From Candidatus Faecousia faecavium (GTDB taxonomy: Bacteria > Bacillota > Clostridia > Oscillospirales > Oscillospiraceae): a stretch of 64,000 bases of DNA. Of this stretch, positions 9,406 through 18,551 are shown in pieces. The stretch's first letter is position 1; each line of letters begins with the position of its first letter. The stretch spans positions 41,451 to 105,450 of the forward strand of contig DVGO01000038.1 of assembly GCA_018712645.1 (NCBI GenBank), read 5' to 3'. A program made the position numbers and the translations under genes. The notes beneath the pieces are model-generated. The model was given only the letters and a program-made list of their open reading frames with translations, was not told where the DNA came from and ran no database searches.

Positions 9406-10628
9406 GTTCTTTCCTCCCAATGGGACAAAATGGCGGCGACAGTTTCCTCGCTGCTTCCATTGTTGTCGATGACAAAATCTGCAAAAGCCTGATATTGCCC
9501 CTTCCGGGCTTCATACAGGTCTGCCAGCCGATTGGCCTGGGAAAGGGGCCGCCCATCTGTAGGCAGCGTATCCAGGTTCCGTTTCAGCCAGAAAATCTGT
9601 CCGTTCTGGTGCAGCAAATTGTAATTACGCTCCCGGGTGACGCACCCGCCGCCGGTGGCGATGATCAGGCCGGATTGCTTTCCCAACTCCGAAAGAACCT
9701 GGGTTTCCCACTTCCGGAAGGCTTCTTCTCCATCCTGAGCGAAAATCTCCGGGATGGATTTTCCAGCCAGTTCTACAATTTTTGCATCGGCATCTACGAA
9801 GACTTGCCCCAAATCTTGGGCTAGCAGGCTTCCAACGGTGCTTTTTCCGCAGCCGGGCATGCCGATGAGGATGATATTCTGCATCTGGGCGGAAAGTTTG
9901 CGGTGGATGGTTTCGATAACAGTATCGGAAATCTTTGTTCCGGTAAAATACTCCGTCGCTTCCTTCGCCTGGGCCACCAGCATCCACAGTCCGTTTTCGT
10001 TGGGCAGTCCCAGTTTTTCTGCATCCAGCAGAAGCTGTGTCCGAGCGGGATTGTACACTACATCCAGTACCCCTTCCAAATGGGGAAACTGCCCCAAATC
10101 CAAAGGACTGACACCGGTCTGGGGATACATACCCACCGGCGTAGTGTTTACGATTACGGCAGCATCGGCGTGGCGGGAAAGATTCTGATAGTTGTTGTCG
10201 CCACTGCGGGAGATGACCACCGGCAGTGCGCCCAAATCCGAAAGGGCATGAACAACCGTATTGGAAGCCCCGCCGCTGCCCAAAACCAGAACTTTTTTCC
10301 CGACAACCGGGATTTTGCTGTGATGAACCAGGGACACAAAGCCAAAATAATCGGTGTTGTGACCATAGAGCCTGCCGTCACTGCGACGGACGATGGTGTT
10401 AACGCACCCCATTTTTCGGGCGACAGGGGAAAGTTCATCCAAATAGGGAAGAACGGTTTTCTTGTAAGGAATGGTTACGTTTATCCCGGTAAAATCCCCA
10501 TTTCGCAGAAAATCTTCCACATCTTCCGGCTCTTTTTCAAACAGGGAATAGGAGTAAGAACCAAGAAGCCCATGAATCTGGGGCGAATAGCTGTGAGCTA
10601 GTTTTCTGCCCAGAAGACCGCACTGCAT
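9402..10628 (-). CDS. Bifunctional shikimate dehydrogenase - shikimate kinase fusion
   Basis: Single uninterrupted frame: AroE half (GLLGRKLAHSYSPQIHGLLG, GINVTIPYKK, NTDYFGF, GSGGASNTV) then AroK half (IILIGMPGCGKSTVGSLLAQDLGQVFVDAD, EAFRKWE, ATGGGCV). Confidence 0.95.
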   Translation of the reverse strand: MQCGLLGRKLAHSYSPQIHGLLGSYSYSLFEKEPEDVEDFLRNGDFTGINVTIPYKKTVLPYLDELSPVARKMGCVNTIVRRSDGRLYGHNTDYFGFVSLVHHSKIPVVGKKVLVLGSGGASNTVVHALSDLGALPVVISRSGDNNYQNLSRHADAAVIVNTTPVGMYPQTGVSPLDLGQFPHLEGVLDVVYNPARTQLLLDAEKLGLPNENGLWMLVAQAKEATEYFTGTKISDTVIETIHRKLSAQMQNIILIGMPGCGKSTVGSLLAQDLGQVFVDADAKIVELAGKSIPEIFAQDGEEAFRKWETQVLSELGKQSGLIIATGGGCVTRERNYNLLHQNGQIFWLKRNLDTLPTDGRPLSQANRLADLYEARKGQYQAFADFVIDNNGSSEETVAAILSHWEERT

Positions 10629-11770
10629 CAGACCACCTCGGTATAGCTGCCCAGATACTTGAACTCTTCGCACAGTTCATCCAGTTCGCACATCAGCTGG
10701 ACAAATTCCTCGGAGTAAATGGAGGTTTCCAGGTCGAAGTAGAACATGAACTCAAATTCCCGGTCGGGAATGGGGCGGGATTCCAGTTTGGTGACGTTGA
10801 TTCCCAGGGTATAGAGCCGGGCCAGGACCTTGTACAGCGCGCCGGGCTTGTGGTTCAGAATCATCATGATGCTGGTTTTGTCGGAACCGGGGTAAATTTC
10901 CAGATTTTTGCTGATGCAGATGAACCGGGTCCGGTTGTTGCCCTTGTCCTGAACGGAGGAAGCCAGGCAATCCAGACCATACAGTTCCGCACAGGCCCGG
11001 CTGGACAGAGCGGCCACATCTTTCCGTCCGGACTGAGCTACCATTTCCGCCGCCAGCGCCGTATTGGCGACGGGAATGACATTGACACCGGTGAGGCTCT
11101 GCAAGAAGTCGCCGCACTGGCTGATGGCCTGCTCGTGGGAGTAGATCTCTTTGATATCAGACAGGGAAGTGCCGGGGTTGACCAGCAGATTGTGATCTAC
11201 TTTCAGACGGAAGGTACGCACAATGGAGAAATTGTGCTGAATCATCAGATCATACACCTTTTTCACGGAGCCGGCAGTGGAATTTTCAATGGGCAGGATG
11301 CCGTACTGACACATACCCTGGTCGATGGCGTTGAACACTGCCTCGAAGTTCTTGAAGTAGAAAATAAAGGGGTTTTTGAAAATCTTCTCGCAGGCAATCT
11401 GAGAGTAAGCACCCTCCACGCCCTGACAGGCCACCATGGGAGCCTGGGGGAAGAGTTTGGGTGTCTGCTCAATGGAACGGGTAATGGCGTCGTACAGTGG
11501 GCTGACGGAGCCGCTGCGCTTGCTTTGGTAGCTGCGGCTCAGCTCAAAGAGCATGGAGTACAGTACCCGGGTGTAATTTGCCATTTCCGGCCCGGCCTTC
11601 TGAGCCACATCCTGCAATTTTTCCCGCTCCCGGGCAGGGACCAGAATGGGAATGCCTTCTTCCTTTTTGCAGTCGGCAATTTTGGCGGCTACTTCCATTC
11701 GAGCCCGGAAAAGCTCTACCAGAGAGTCGTCGATTTTATCAATTTCCTGCCGTAATTCCTTCAGTTCCAT
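10628..11770 (-). CDS. pheA: Bifunctional chorismate mutase / prephenate dehydratase (P-protein)
   Basis: Chorismate mutase N-terminus MELKELRQEIDKIDDSLVELFRARMEVAAKIADCKKEEGIPI; PDT domain GVEGAYSQIACEKIF, LPIENSTAGSV; ACT domain NHKPGALYKVLARLYTLGINVTKLESRP. Confidence 0.96.
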   Translation of the reverse strand: MELKELRQEIDKIDDSLVELFRARMEVAAKIADCKKEEGIPILVPAREREKLQDVAQKAGPEMANYTRVLYSMLFELSRSYQSKRSGSVSPLYDAITRSIEQTPKLFPQAPMVACQGVEGAYSQIACEKIFKNPFIFYFKNFEAVFNAIDQGMCQYGILPIENSTAGSVKKVYDLMIQHNFSIVRTFRLKVDHNLLVNPGTSLSDIKEIYSHEQAISQCGDFLQSLTGVNVIPVANTALAAEMVAQSGRKDVAALSSRACAELYGLDCLASSVQDKGNNRTRFICISKNLEIYPGSDKTSIMMILNHKPGALYKVLARLYTLGINVTKLESRPIPDREFEFMFYFDLETSIYSEEFVQLMCELDELCEEFKYLGSYTEVV

Positions 11771-11773
11771 GGA

Positions 11774-12862
11774 TTATTTCCTCCTGTTTGTCTGGGTATT
11801 GCCCAATATCATATCAAAAATTGCAATGGCAGCAGCCGCTTCCACCACCGGAACGGCTCTTGGGACAATGCAGGGATCATGCCTGCCCTGGATGTTCAGC
11901 TGCTGATTTGTCATTTGACTCAAATTTACGCTTTGCTGAGGCGATGCGATGGAAGGGGTGGGTTTGATTGCTGCCCGGAAGGTCAGCGGCATGCCGTTGG
12001 TGATGCCCCCCAAAATTCCGCCGCAGTTATTGGTAATGGTTTGAACTGTACCATGTTCGGCAGTAAAGGCATCGTTGCACTGGCTGCCCCGCATTTGGGC
12101 CGACGCAAAACCAGCGCCAAATTCCAAACCCTTTACAGCGGGGATGCCGTAGACAATCTGGGCAATCCGGCTCTCCACGCCGCCGAACATAGGTTCTCCG
12201 ATTCCCGCTGGCAGCCCGGTAACCACACAGTCGATTTCTCCGCCAACACTGTCAGCATCCTTCCGGGCCTGTTCAATGCTTTGCCGCATGGCCAAGCCAG
12301 CTTCCGGGTTAACTACTGGGAAGTCATCGCAGATTTGGGGAATGCCATGCAGCGGAAGTGGATCATCTTCCCGTCTGCTGCCGGCAATGCGGAAAATCCG
12401 GGCGCCAATCTGAATGCCCCGCTGCTCCAGCCACTGCTTGCACAGACCACCGGCGATGCACAGGGGAGCGGTGAGCCGCCCGGAAAAATGCCCGCCGCCA
12501 GCTGCGTCCTGAAAACCTCCATATTTTACCTGGGCCGTATAGTCGGCGTGCCCGGGGCGAGGACGGTCTTTCAGATTGGCGTAATCTCTGGAACGGGTAT
12601 TTTTGTTGTAGATTACTGCGGCAACGGGAGCGCCGCAGGTGAAGCCATCCAGGATACCGGACAGAAATTCCGGTTGGTCTTCTTCCTTCCGGGGAGTGGA
12701 CCAGGAATTTTGTCCCGGTGCCCGCCGGTTGAGAAATGCCTGAAGCTTGTCAAAATCCACCTCCAGGCCCGCCGGAATGCCGTCCAACGTCATCCCGATG
12801 GCCGGGCCGTGGGACTGACCAAAAATAGATAATTTTAGGTTTTCACCGTAGGTGCTGCTCAT
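11774..12862 (-). CDS. aroC: Chorismate synthase
   Basis: MSSTYGENLKLSIFGQSHGPAIGMTLDGIPAG; RRAPGQN; GRPRPGHADY-type motif; GGHFSGR; GGISNGMP-like GGITNGMP. Confidence 0.97.
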   Translation of the reverse strand: MSSTYGENLKLSIFGQSHGPAIGMTLDGIPAGLEVDFDKLQAFLNRRAPGQNSWSTPRKEEDQPEFLSGILDGFTCGAPVAAVIYNKNTRSRDYANLKDRPRPGHADYTAQVKYGGFQDAAGGGHFSGRLTAPLCIAGGLCKQWLEQRGIQIGARIFRIAGSRREDDPLPLHGIPQICDDFPVVNPEAGLAMRQSIEQARKDADSVGGEIDCVVTGLPAGIGEPMFGGVESRIAQIVYGIPAVKGLEFGAGFASAQMRGSQCNDAFTAEHGTVQTITNNCGGILGGITNGMPLTFRAAIKPTPSIASPQQSVNLSQMTNQQLNIQGRHDPCIVPRAVPVVEAAAAIAIFDMILGNTQTNRRK

Positions 12863-14039
12863 AATTTCCTCCTAACCGGCGATATTCCTCAAAAAATTGG
12901 GGATAGGATTTTTCTACACACTGCGCGCCCAATATGGTAACCGGCTGCTTGCAGACTGTGGCGGCAATGGCAGCGGACATGGCGATACGATGATCGTTGC
13001 AGCTGTCCACAATGCCCCCGGTCAAGCCGGTGCCGTAAATGGTGAGGGTGTCTTCTGTAGCCTCAGCCTTTCCTCCCAGGGCAGTAAGCATGGTAATCAC
13101 GGATGCCACTCGGTTGGATTCTTTCAGCCGCAGCCGTCGAATACCGGTAAATTTGGCACCCTGGTTACAGGCGGCAACTACCGCCAGAATGGGAACCAAA
13201 TCCGGGACATCCGAGGCATCTATGATGGTATGTTCCTTCAACGCTGGAAGAAGCTGCTGAACAGCCCGGTCACCTTGGGCGGAAGCGAAATTCAAGTTCT
13301 CCACGGAAACGTCATTTCCCAAAGCCCGAGCCGCCAAGAAGAATGCGGCATTGCTCCAGTCACCTTCCACTTGCACACGTCCCGGAGAATGGAGGAAAGC
13401 TCCGCCTATGATGCGATACTCCTGGCTGTCACAGCCAAACATAGCCATAGCTTCCCGAGTCATGGTAATATAAGGCCGGGATTCTACGGTTCCTGTCAGG
13501 TGCAGCTGGCTGACACCGGACATCCGAGTTGCCGCCAGCAGAAGTCCTGTAATAAACTGACTGGAAACGCCGCCGTCGATAACGTAGTCTCCGGCACGCA
13601 GCCTGCCCTGACAGCGGATGGTTTCGAGAGTAGGCCTGGACAGTTGGCACCCCATTCGCTCCATTTCCTCCCAAAGAGGAGACAAAGGGCGCTGAGGAAG
13701 TCTGCCTTCCAGGAAAAAGGTGGTATCCACTCCCAGGGCACCCGCAACCGGCAGCAGAAACCGTAGGGTGGAGCCACTGTCACGACAGCTTAACTGCGCC
13801 TTTTGAGGAATCTGCCCGAGGGGCGTGACCTGATACCCCCAATCGGTCCGGAGAATTTTCGCACCCAGAGCATTCAGACAATCTGCAGTGGCTTCGATAT
13901 CCCGGTTGGTTTGGGAGCAGAGAAGTTCCGTAGGGCTGTCGGCAAAGGCAGCACAAATCAGCAATCGATGAGCCTGGGATTTGGAAGCGATGGCCTTTAC
14001 CGTTCCCGATAATCTACTTGGTGTAATGGTAATATCCAT
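12843..14039 (-). CDS. aroA: 5-enolpyruvylshikimate-3-phosphate synthase
   Basis: MDITITPSRLSGTVKAIASKSQAHRLLICAAFADSPTEL; SGSTLRFLLPVAG; RLKESNRV; DHRIAMSAAI. Confidence 0.96.
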   Translation of the reverse strand: MDITITPSRLSGTVKAIASKSQAHRLLICAAFADSPTELLCSQTNRDIEATADCLNALGAKILRTDWGYQVTPLGQIPQKAQLSCRDSGSTLRFLLPVAGALGVDTTFFLEGRLPQRPLSPLWEEMERMGCQLSRPTLETIRCQGRLRAGDYVIDGGVSSQFITGLLLAATRMSGVSQLHLTGTVESRPYITMTREAMAMFGCDSQEYRIIGGAFLHSPGRVQVEGDWSNAAFFLAARALGNDVSVENLNFASAQGDRAVQQLLPALKEHTIIDASDVPDLVPILAVVAACNQGAKFTGIRRLRLKESNRVASVITMLTALGGKAEATEDTLTIYGTGLTGGIVDSCNDHRIAMSAAIAATVCKQPVTILGAQCVEKSYPQFFEEYRRLGGNYEQHLR

Positions 14040-14040
14040 G

Positions 14041-15093
14041 TCAAAGACCTGCCTGTATCCAGGATTCCAGCTGCTGCACCGGAGTGGGAACAATGGCGCA
14101 GTCGCCGATAGAGCGAGGGAGAATCAGATTGACACTGCCGCCGGAGCGCTTCTTGTCGGACAGAGCATACTGGAACAAGTCCGATGCGCTGTATTCGGTG
14201 TCAACAGGAAGGCCAAACTGCTGCAATAGATTGACAATTCTCTGGCAGTCTGCTTCCGGGCACATTCCCATGGCAGCGGAGGCTCTGGTAACAATGGCGG
14301 TTCCCATAGCCACGGCTTTTCCGTGGGAGATGGAAAACTGGCTTTTTGCTTCGATTCCGTGACCTACAGTGTGGCCCAGATTCAGCTTCATCCGGGCACC
14401 GGTATCAAACTCGTCCACCATAACCACATCCCGCTTCAGCTGGACACAGCGGGTGATAATTTGTTCCTGGTCAAAGTCCAATCCTGTCTGTTCCAGGCAG
14501 GAAAACATGGCTTTATCGTAAAGAATGGCATATTTGATGACTTCTGCGCAGCCATCTCGAAACACATCTTCTGGCAGGGAAGCCAGTACATCGGTATCAC
14601 ACAGTACCAGGCTGGGCTGATAGAAAGCACCTGCCAGATTTTTTCCGGCGGGCAGGTCGATGGCAGTTTTTCCGCCAACGGAGGAATCCACCGCCGCCAG
14701 CAGGGTGGTGGGAACCTGAACAAAGGGAATGCCCCGAAGGTAAGTGGCAGCGGCAAAACCTGCCAGATCTCCCACCACGCCGCCGCCCAATGCCACAATC
14801 CAGTCGGAACGGGTCAGCTGGTTCTGGGCCAGAAAGTTCAAAAGCTCCAGGTAGGTTTCTCCATTTTTACTTTCTTCTCCGGCGGGAAATACAAAGGAAA
14901 TCACAGAAAAACCGGCGCTTTCCAGGCTGCTCACCGCAGCCGATCCGTACAGGGGAAATACGGTGCTTTCGCTGACAAGGCAGACAGCTTTGGGAGCAGC
15001 AAGACTACGGATGGCCTGACCAAGACCGGACAGCAGCCCGCTGCCAATGCGGATTTCATATTGTTTTGAGGCGCTCACTGTGACGGTATTCAT
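14041..15093 (-). CDS. aroB: 3-dehydroquinate synthase
   Basis: GGGVVGDLAGFAAATYLRGIPFVQVPTTLLAAVDSSVGGKTAIDLPAGKNLAGAFYQPS; NLGHTVGHGIE. Confidence 0.97.
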   Translation of the reverse strand: MNTVTVSASKQYEIRIGSGLLSGLGQAIRSLAAPKAVCLVSESTVFPLYGSAAVSSLESAGFSVISFVFPAGEESKNGETYLELLNFLAQNQLTRSDWIVALGGGVVGDLAGFAAATYLRGIPFVQVPTTLLAAVDSSVGGKTAIDLPAGKNLAGAFYQPSLVLCDTDVLASLPEDVFRDGCAEVIKYAILYDKAMFSCLEQTGLDFDQEQIITRCVQLKRDVVMVDEFDTGARMKLNLGHTVGHGIEAKSQFSISHGKAVAMGTAIVTRASAAMGMCPEADCQRIVNLLQQFGLPVDTEYSASDLFQYALSDKKRSGGSVNLILPRSIGDCAIVPTPVQQLESWIQAGL

Positions 15094-15920
15094 CCGTCCA
15101 CCTCCTCTTTTCGTCTCTTACCTTCTTCCAGCAGGGATACCAAAGCGCCGGTATTGCCGGAAGCGATGGCCTGCCGGTACTCTTTTAGACTATTGATATA
15201 GCAGTCCAGTTCAAAGAGTACATTTTCCTGGTTCTCCAGGAACAGTTCCGCCCACATCTGAGGATTCAGCCAGGCAACTCTGGTCAAATCCTTGTAGCTT
15301 CCTGCGGAAAACCCTTTGTGGCTTTGAGCAGTGGGGGATTTGATAAAGGCGTTGCTTAGAATGTGGGGCATCTGAGAGGTAAAGGCAATCAGTTTGTCGT
15401 GCTCCTGTGCAGTGGTAACGGAGAAAGACCCAAACCGGCAGGGACGCAGCGCTTCCTTCACCCGATCCAACAGCTGGATATCGTCAAAGACAGGGGGAAC
15501 CAGCACCATGGGGGCCCCGGCAAAGAGATTGGCCCGGCTGTACTTAAAGCCGGAGAATTGAGAACCGGCCATTGGGTGTCCCCCCACAAAGGTAAACCCA
15601 AACTGCTTTGCCAGGGGAAAACACCTTTGGCAAATTTCCTGCTTGATGCCGCAGCAGTCCAGGACCAAAGTATCCTTGGAAATCAGATGGGCATTTTCTT
15701 CCAGCCATGCTGCGCAGCCGCCGGGGTAGATTGCCAGCAAAATCAGATCGCACTGGGAAACCGCAGCGTCCTCCAATCGTCCATGAACGGCACCGGCCAG
15801 CATGGCAAAGGAGAGCATACCCTCGTCTTTCTCTGCAGCATAGACGGTGTGCCCTTCCAGGGCATAGGCCCGGGCCAGGGAACCGCCAATCAAACCCAAA
15901 CCCAGAATCCCGACCGTCAT
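15090..15920 (-). CDS. tyrA: Prephenate dehydrogenase
   Basis: MTVGILGLGLIGGSLARAYALEGHTVYAAEKD; GGHPMAGSQFSGFKYSRANLFAGAP; FTSQMPHILSNAF. Confidence 0.94.
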   Translation of the reverse strand: MTVGILGLGLIGGSLARAYALEGHTVYAAEKDEGMLSFAMLAGAVHGRLEDAAVSQCDLILLAIYPGGCAAWLEENAHLISKDTLVLDCCGIKQEICQRCFPLAKQFGFTFVGGHPMAGSQFSGFKYSRANLFAGAPMVLVPPVFDDIQLLDRVKEALRPCRFGSFSVTTAQEHDKLIAFTSQMPHILSNAFIKSPTAQSHKGFSAGSYKDLTRVAWLNPQMWAELFLENQENVLFELDCYINSLKEYRQAIASGNTGALVSLLEEGKRRKEEVDG

Positions 15921-16918
15921 ACGATAGCCTCACGAATCTTGACGACCTTCCGATTCAGCTCATCAAACTGCTGAGGTGTCAGAGACTGGGCGCCGTCGCA
16001 CAGAGCGCAGGAAGGATTGTTGTGGACTTCGATCATAATGGCGTCAGCGCCGCAGGCGGCCGCAGCGTAGGCCATGGGGGCAACCAGGTTAGCCTTGCCG
16101 GTGGCGTGGCTGGGATCAACCACCACAGGCAGGTGTGTCAGGTTGTGCAAAACGGTAACAGCGGACAGGTCCAGGGTATTCCGGGTGGCGGTTTCAAAGG
16201 TGCGGATGCCCCGCTCGCAAAGGATGACCTGCTCGTTTCCTTCGCTCATAATGTATTCGGCGCTCATCAGCAGCTCCTGCAGCGTGTTGGCCAATCCTCG
16301 CTTTAAGAGAATGGGTTTGCGGGTTTTGCCCAGCTCTTTCAGAAGATCGAAGTTCTGCATATTCCGGGCTCCAACCTGGATGATATCCACATCCGCAAAC
16401 AAATCCAGAGAGGAGATGTTCATGATTTCTGTGACAATGGGAAGCCCGGTTGCTTCCTTGGCCTTCAGCAGCAGCTTGATACCTTCACCCTTCATGCCCT
16501 GGAAAGCGTAGGGAGAGGTACGGGGCTTGAAAGCGCCGCCCCGGAGGATATTGGCACCGGAAGCTTTGACCGCCTGGGCAACCTGAATGATCTGCTCCTC
16601 AGACTCCACAGAGCAGGGGCCGGCAATCATGGCAAAGTAGCCGCCGCCGATGCGTACCCCGCCGGCTTCTACGATGGTATCCTGGGGATGAAATTTCCGG
16701 TTTGCCTGTTTGAACGGCTCGGAAACCCGCTTGACGGTTTCCACCATGTCCAGACTTTTCAGCAGTTCCATGTCAACCCGGCTGGTATCGCCGATGAGGC
16801 CCAGGACAGTTACCTCAGCACCCTGAGAAATATGGACATCCAGGTTCATGTGTTTCAGCCAGTCCACCAGATGCTGTGTTTGTTCCGGGGTGGTACCGTG
16901 TTTCAGAATTGCGATCAT
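15917..16918 (-). CDS. aroF: 3-deoxy-7-phosphoheptulonate synthase (AroA beta/KDO8P-like type)
   Basis: MIAGPCSVESEEQI; LRGGAFKPRTSPYAFQGMKGEGIKLL; VVDPSHATGKANLV; CDGAQSL. Confidence 0.95.
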   Translation of the reverse strand: MIAILKHGTTPEQTQHLVDWLKHMNLDVHISQGAEVTVLGLIGDTSRVDMELLKSLDMVETVKRVSEPFKQANRKFHPQDTIVEAGGVRIGGGYFAMIAGPCSVESEEQIIQVAQAVKASGANILRGGAFKPRTSPYAFQGMKGEGIKLLLKAKEATGLPIVTEIMNISSLDLFADVDIIQVGARNMQNFDLLKELGKTRKPILLKRGLANTLQELLMSAEYIMSEGNEQVILCERGIRTFETATRNTLDLSAVTVLHNLTHLPVVVDPSHATGKANLVAPMAYAAAACGADAIMIEVHNNPSCALCDGAQSLTPQQFDELNRKVVKIREAIV

Positions 16919-16944
16919 AGAAACATCTCCTAAAAACAAGAATA

Positions 16945-16970
16945 ACGCCGCACAGCAATTCGTGCGGCGT
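16945..16970 (-). terminator. Candidate attenuator terminator hairpin between the aromatic leader peptide and the DAHP synthase gene
   Basis: Minus strand: ACGCCGCAC-GAATTGCT-GTGCGGCGT followed by TATTCTTGTTTTT. Confidence 0.7.
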
Positions 16971-17020
16971 CTTAAAAAACGGTTTCAGCTTCTGAAAATC
17001 CATTGCAGCACAAATCGCTA

Positions 17021-17089
17021 TTACTTTTTTGGGGTAAAAAAGTAATAGTAACCAAAGAAAAACTGTGCAGCAGCGATGGAAGAAGTCAT
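17021..17089 (-). CDS. Leader peptide of the Phe/Tyr biosynthesis operon (22 aa)
   Basis: Minus strand ATG at 17089: ATGACTTCTTCCATCGCTGCTGCACAGTTTTTCTTTGGTTACTATTACTTTTTTACCCCAAAAAAGTAA = MTSSIAAAQFFFGYYYFFTPKK*; AAGGAG SD 9 nt upstream; sits between promoter and terminator hairpin. Confidence 0.85.
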   Translation of the reverse strand: MTSSIAAAQFFFGYYYFFTPKK

Positions 17090-17121
17090 AAGGATAATCT
17101 CCTTGTTCAGTAGCTGTGGAC

Positions 17122-17150
17122 ATTATACCACGGGAGGTGGAATAATGCAA
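17122..17150 (-). promoter_or_regulatory. Sigma-A type promoter of the aromatic amino acid operon
   Basis: Minus strand TTGCAT, 17 nt, TATAAT, roughly 30 nt upstream of the leader peptide start. Confidence 0.75.
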
Positions 17151-17232
17151 GAGGGAATCGCGAAATCGGAAGAATTTTTGAAAAGACAGAAAAAAGACCG
17201 GCTCGCTCCGGCGAAACACGGGAGAGAACCGA

Positions 17233-17820
17233 TCAAATAGGAATTCCCAGCGTCCTTGCCAGGAACGGCTGTAGGAAAAACATCACGCCCAGGGTCAGAA
17301 AACAGACCAGAAACACCTCCCGCAAACTCCACTTTGGAGTGATACCGGGGAAGAGCCAGAATACAACCCGGGCGGCGCACCAGCCCAGTATGGTTCCAAC
17401 GGTGTTCGTAATCAGGTCATTGACATCGGTGGCCCGGAAGGTAAAAATTTGCAGCAGTTCAATCAGCAGGGAAGCGCAGAAGCCGAACAGAACCGTCCAA
17501 TGCAGTTTCCGGAACTTCTGGCAAAGGATGGGAAGCAAAAAGCCCAACGGCAGAAAAAGCGCCACATTCAGCAGGCTGGTAGTAGCGTCCGAAAACATAT
17601 AGGCAAACGGCATGAGGTTCAGATTCAAATCAAAACGGACATAGGTGACGTTGGGAAGCCCCACCACTGCGTCCACTGCTGCCAGGTAGACAGAAAACAC
17701 GACACACTCTGCCGTCCGCCGTAAGCAGCACGCCTTCCGCCAATTCAGAGCCAAAAAAATGGGAAACAGAATCAGAGCGGCAACACCGGCTTCCAGGCAC
17801 ATGGAAGAAATTCTGTGCAT
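17233..17820 (-). CDS. VanZ-family membrane protein
   Basis: NLMPFAYMF...LLNVALFLPLGFLLPIL...LLIELLQIFTFRATDVNDLITNTVGTILGW, classic VanZ motifs. Confidence 0.88.
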   Translation of the reverse strand: MHRISSMCLEAGVAALILFPIFLALNWRKACCLRRTAECVVFSVYLAAVDAVVGLPNVTYVRFDLNLNLMPFAYMFSDATTSLLNVALFLPLGFLLPILCQKFRKLHWTVLFGFCASLLIELLQIFTFRATDVNDLITNTVGTILGWCAARVVFWLFPGITPKWSLREVFLVCFLTLGVMFFLQPFLARTLGIPI

Positions 17821-17835
17821 TCCAGACCTCCGACC

Positions 17836-18387
17836 TCAGACTGCCGGCTTCGGCAGCAGCAGACCCACGACACTGCAGCAGGCATTCAGCGCAAACCGGG
17901 TATCGGTGTGGATGCTGGCTTCCAGCTTCTCATATTCCTTATGGAAGCTGTAAATTGCCTCCATCACGCTGCGGGCAACTCTGGGATTGACCTGAGGGTC
18001 GTCCTGCATGTACTGCAGGAAGTGCTCCTGAAGTTCCACTTCATAAACCCGATGATCCAGCAGATTGGTGGTAAAGGCATCATTATGGGCATAAGTAAAA
18101 GCGTCAGTGACGTAATGAATCAGCTTGCCCAGGGTATAGTAGTCAAACAGGTTCAGAGAACGCTTGTTCTCCAACCGGGTAGAGATACGGCGCATAAACC
18201 GGCGGGCGTTGCGGTAATTGTGACCGCGGAGCCACTGGAAATGCAAAGATCCCTTCAGATATGTAATCGGGTTACGGTCCGGTTCCACACAGCCTACCAG
18301 AAAGGCTTTTACACAACGCTTCGGCGCGTCCTGCATATAACGCTCCGTCAGATACTGCCCCAGGCAGAGGTGGCTTTTTCCACGCAT
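17836..18387 (-). CDS. Zinc-dependent phospholipase C family protein
   Basis: MRGKSHLCLGQYL...FLVGCVEPDRNP...HF...NLFDYYTLGKLIHYVTDAFTYAHN with His/Asp ligand pattern. Confidence 0.75.
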   Translation of the reverse strand: MRGKSHLCLGQYLTERYMQDAPKRCVKAFLVGCVEPDRNPITYLKGSLHFQWLRGHNYRNARRFMRRISTRLENKRSLNLFDYYTLGKLIHYVTDAFTYAHNDAFTTNLLDHRVYEVELQEHFLQYMQDDPQVNPRVARSVMEAIYSFHKEYEKLEASIHTDTRFALNACCSVVGLLLPKPAV

Positions 18388-18514
18388 GAGGGTGCCCCTT
18401 TCACACAGATTTATGCCAATTATAGCACATCGTTTCTGAAAATGTGTGAACAACACAACAAATCAGAGATACAAATAACTTTACCCTGTATTACTCTGGT
18501 GTTTTTGTAAAAAA

Positions 18515-18545
18515 TAACGAAGCCGCCTGCTTCCCAGGCGGCTTC
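18515..18545 (-). terminator. Terminator downstream of the kinase gene
   Basis: GAAGCCGCCTG-loop-CAGGCGGCTTC followed on the minus strand by GTTATTTTTTA. Confidence 0.8.
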
Positions 18546-18551
18546 TTACGC

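Noticed and set aside
16815-17219. 134-aa minus-strand ORF (track) covering the aromatic leader region
   Set aside because: Overlaps promoter, leader and terminator in the wrong frame; the 22-aa F/Y-rich frame with its own SD explains the region better.
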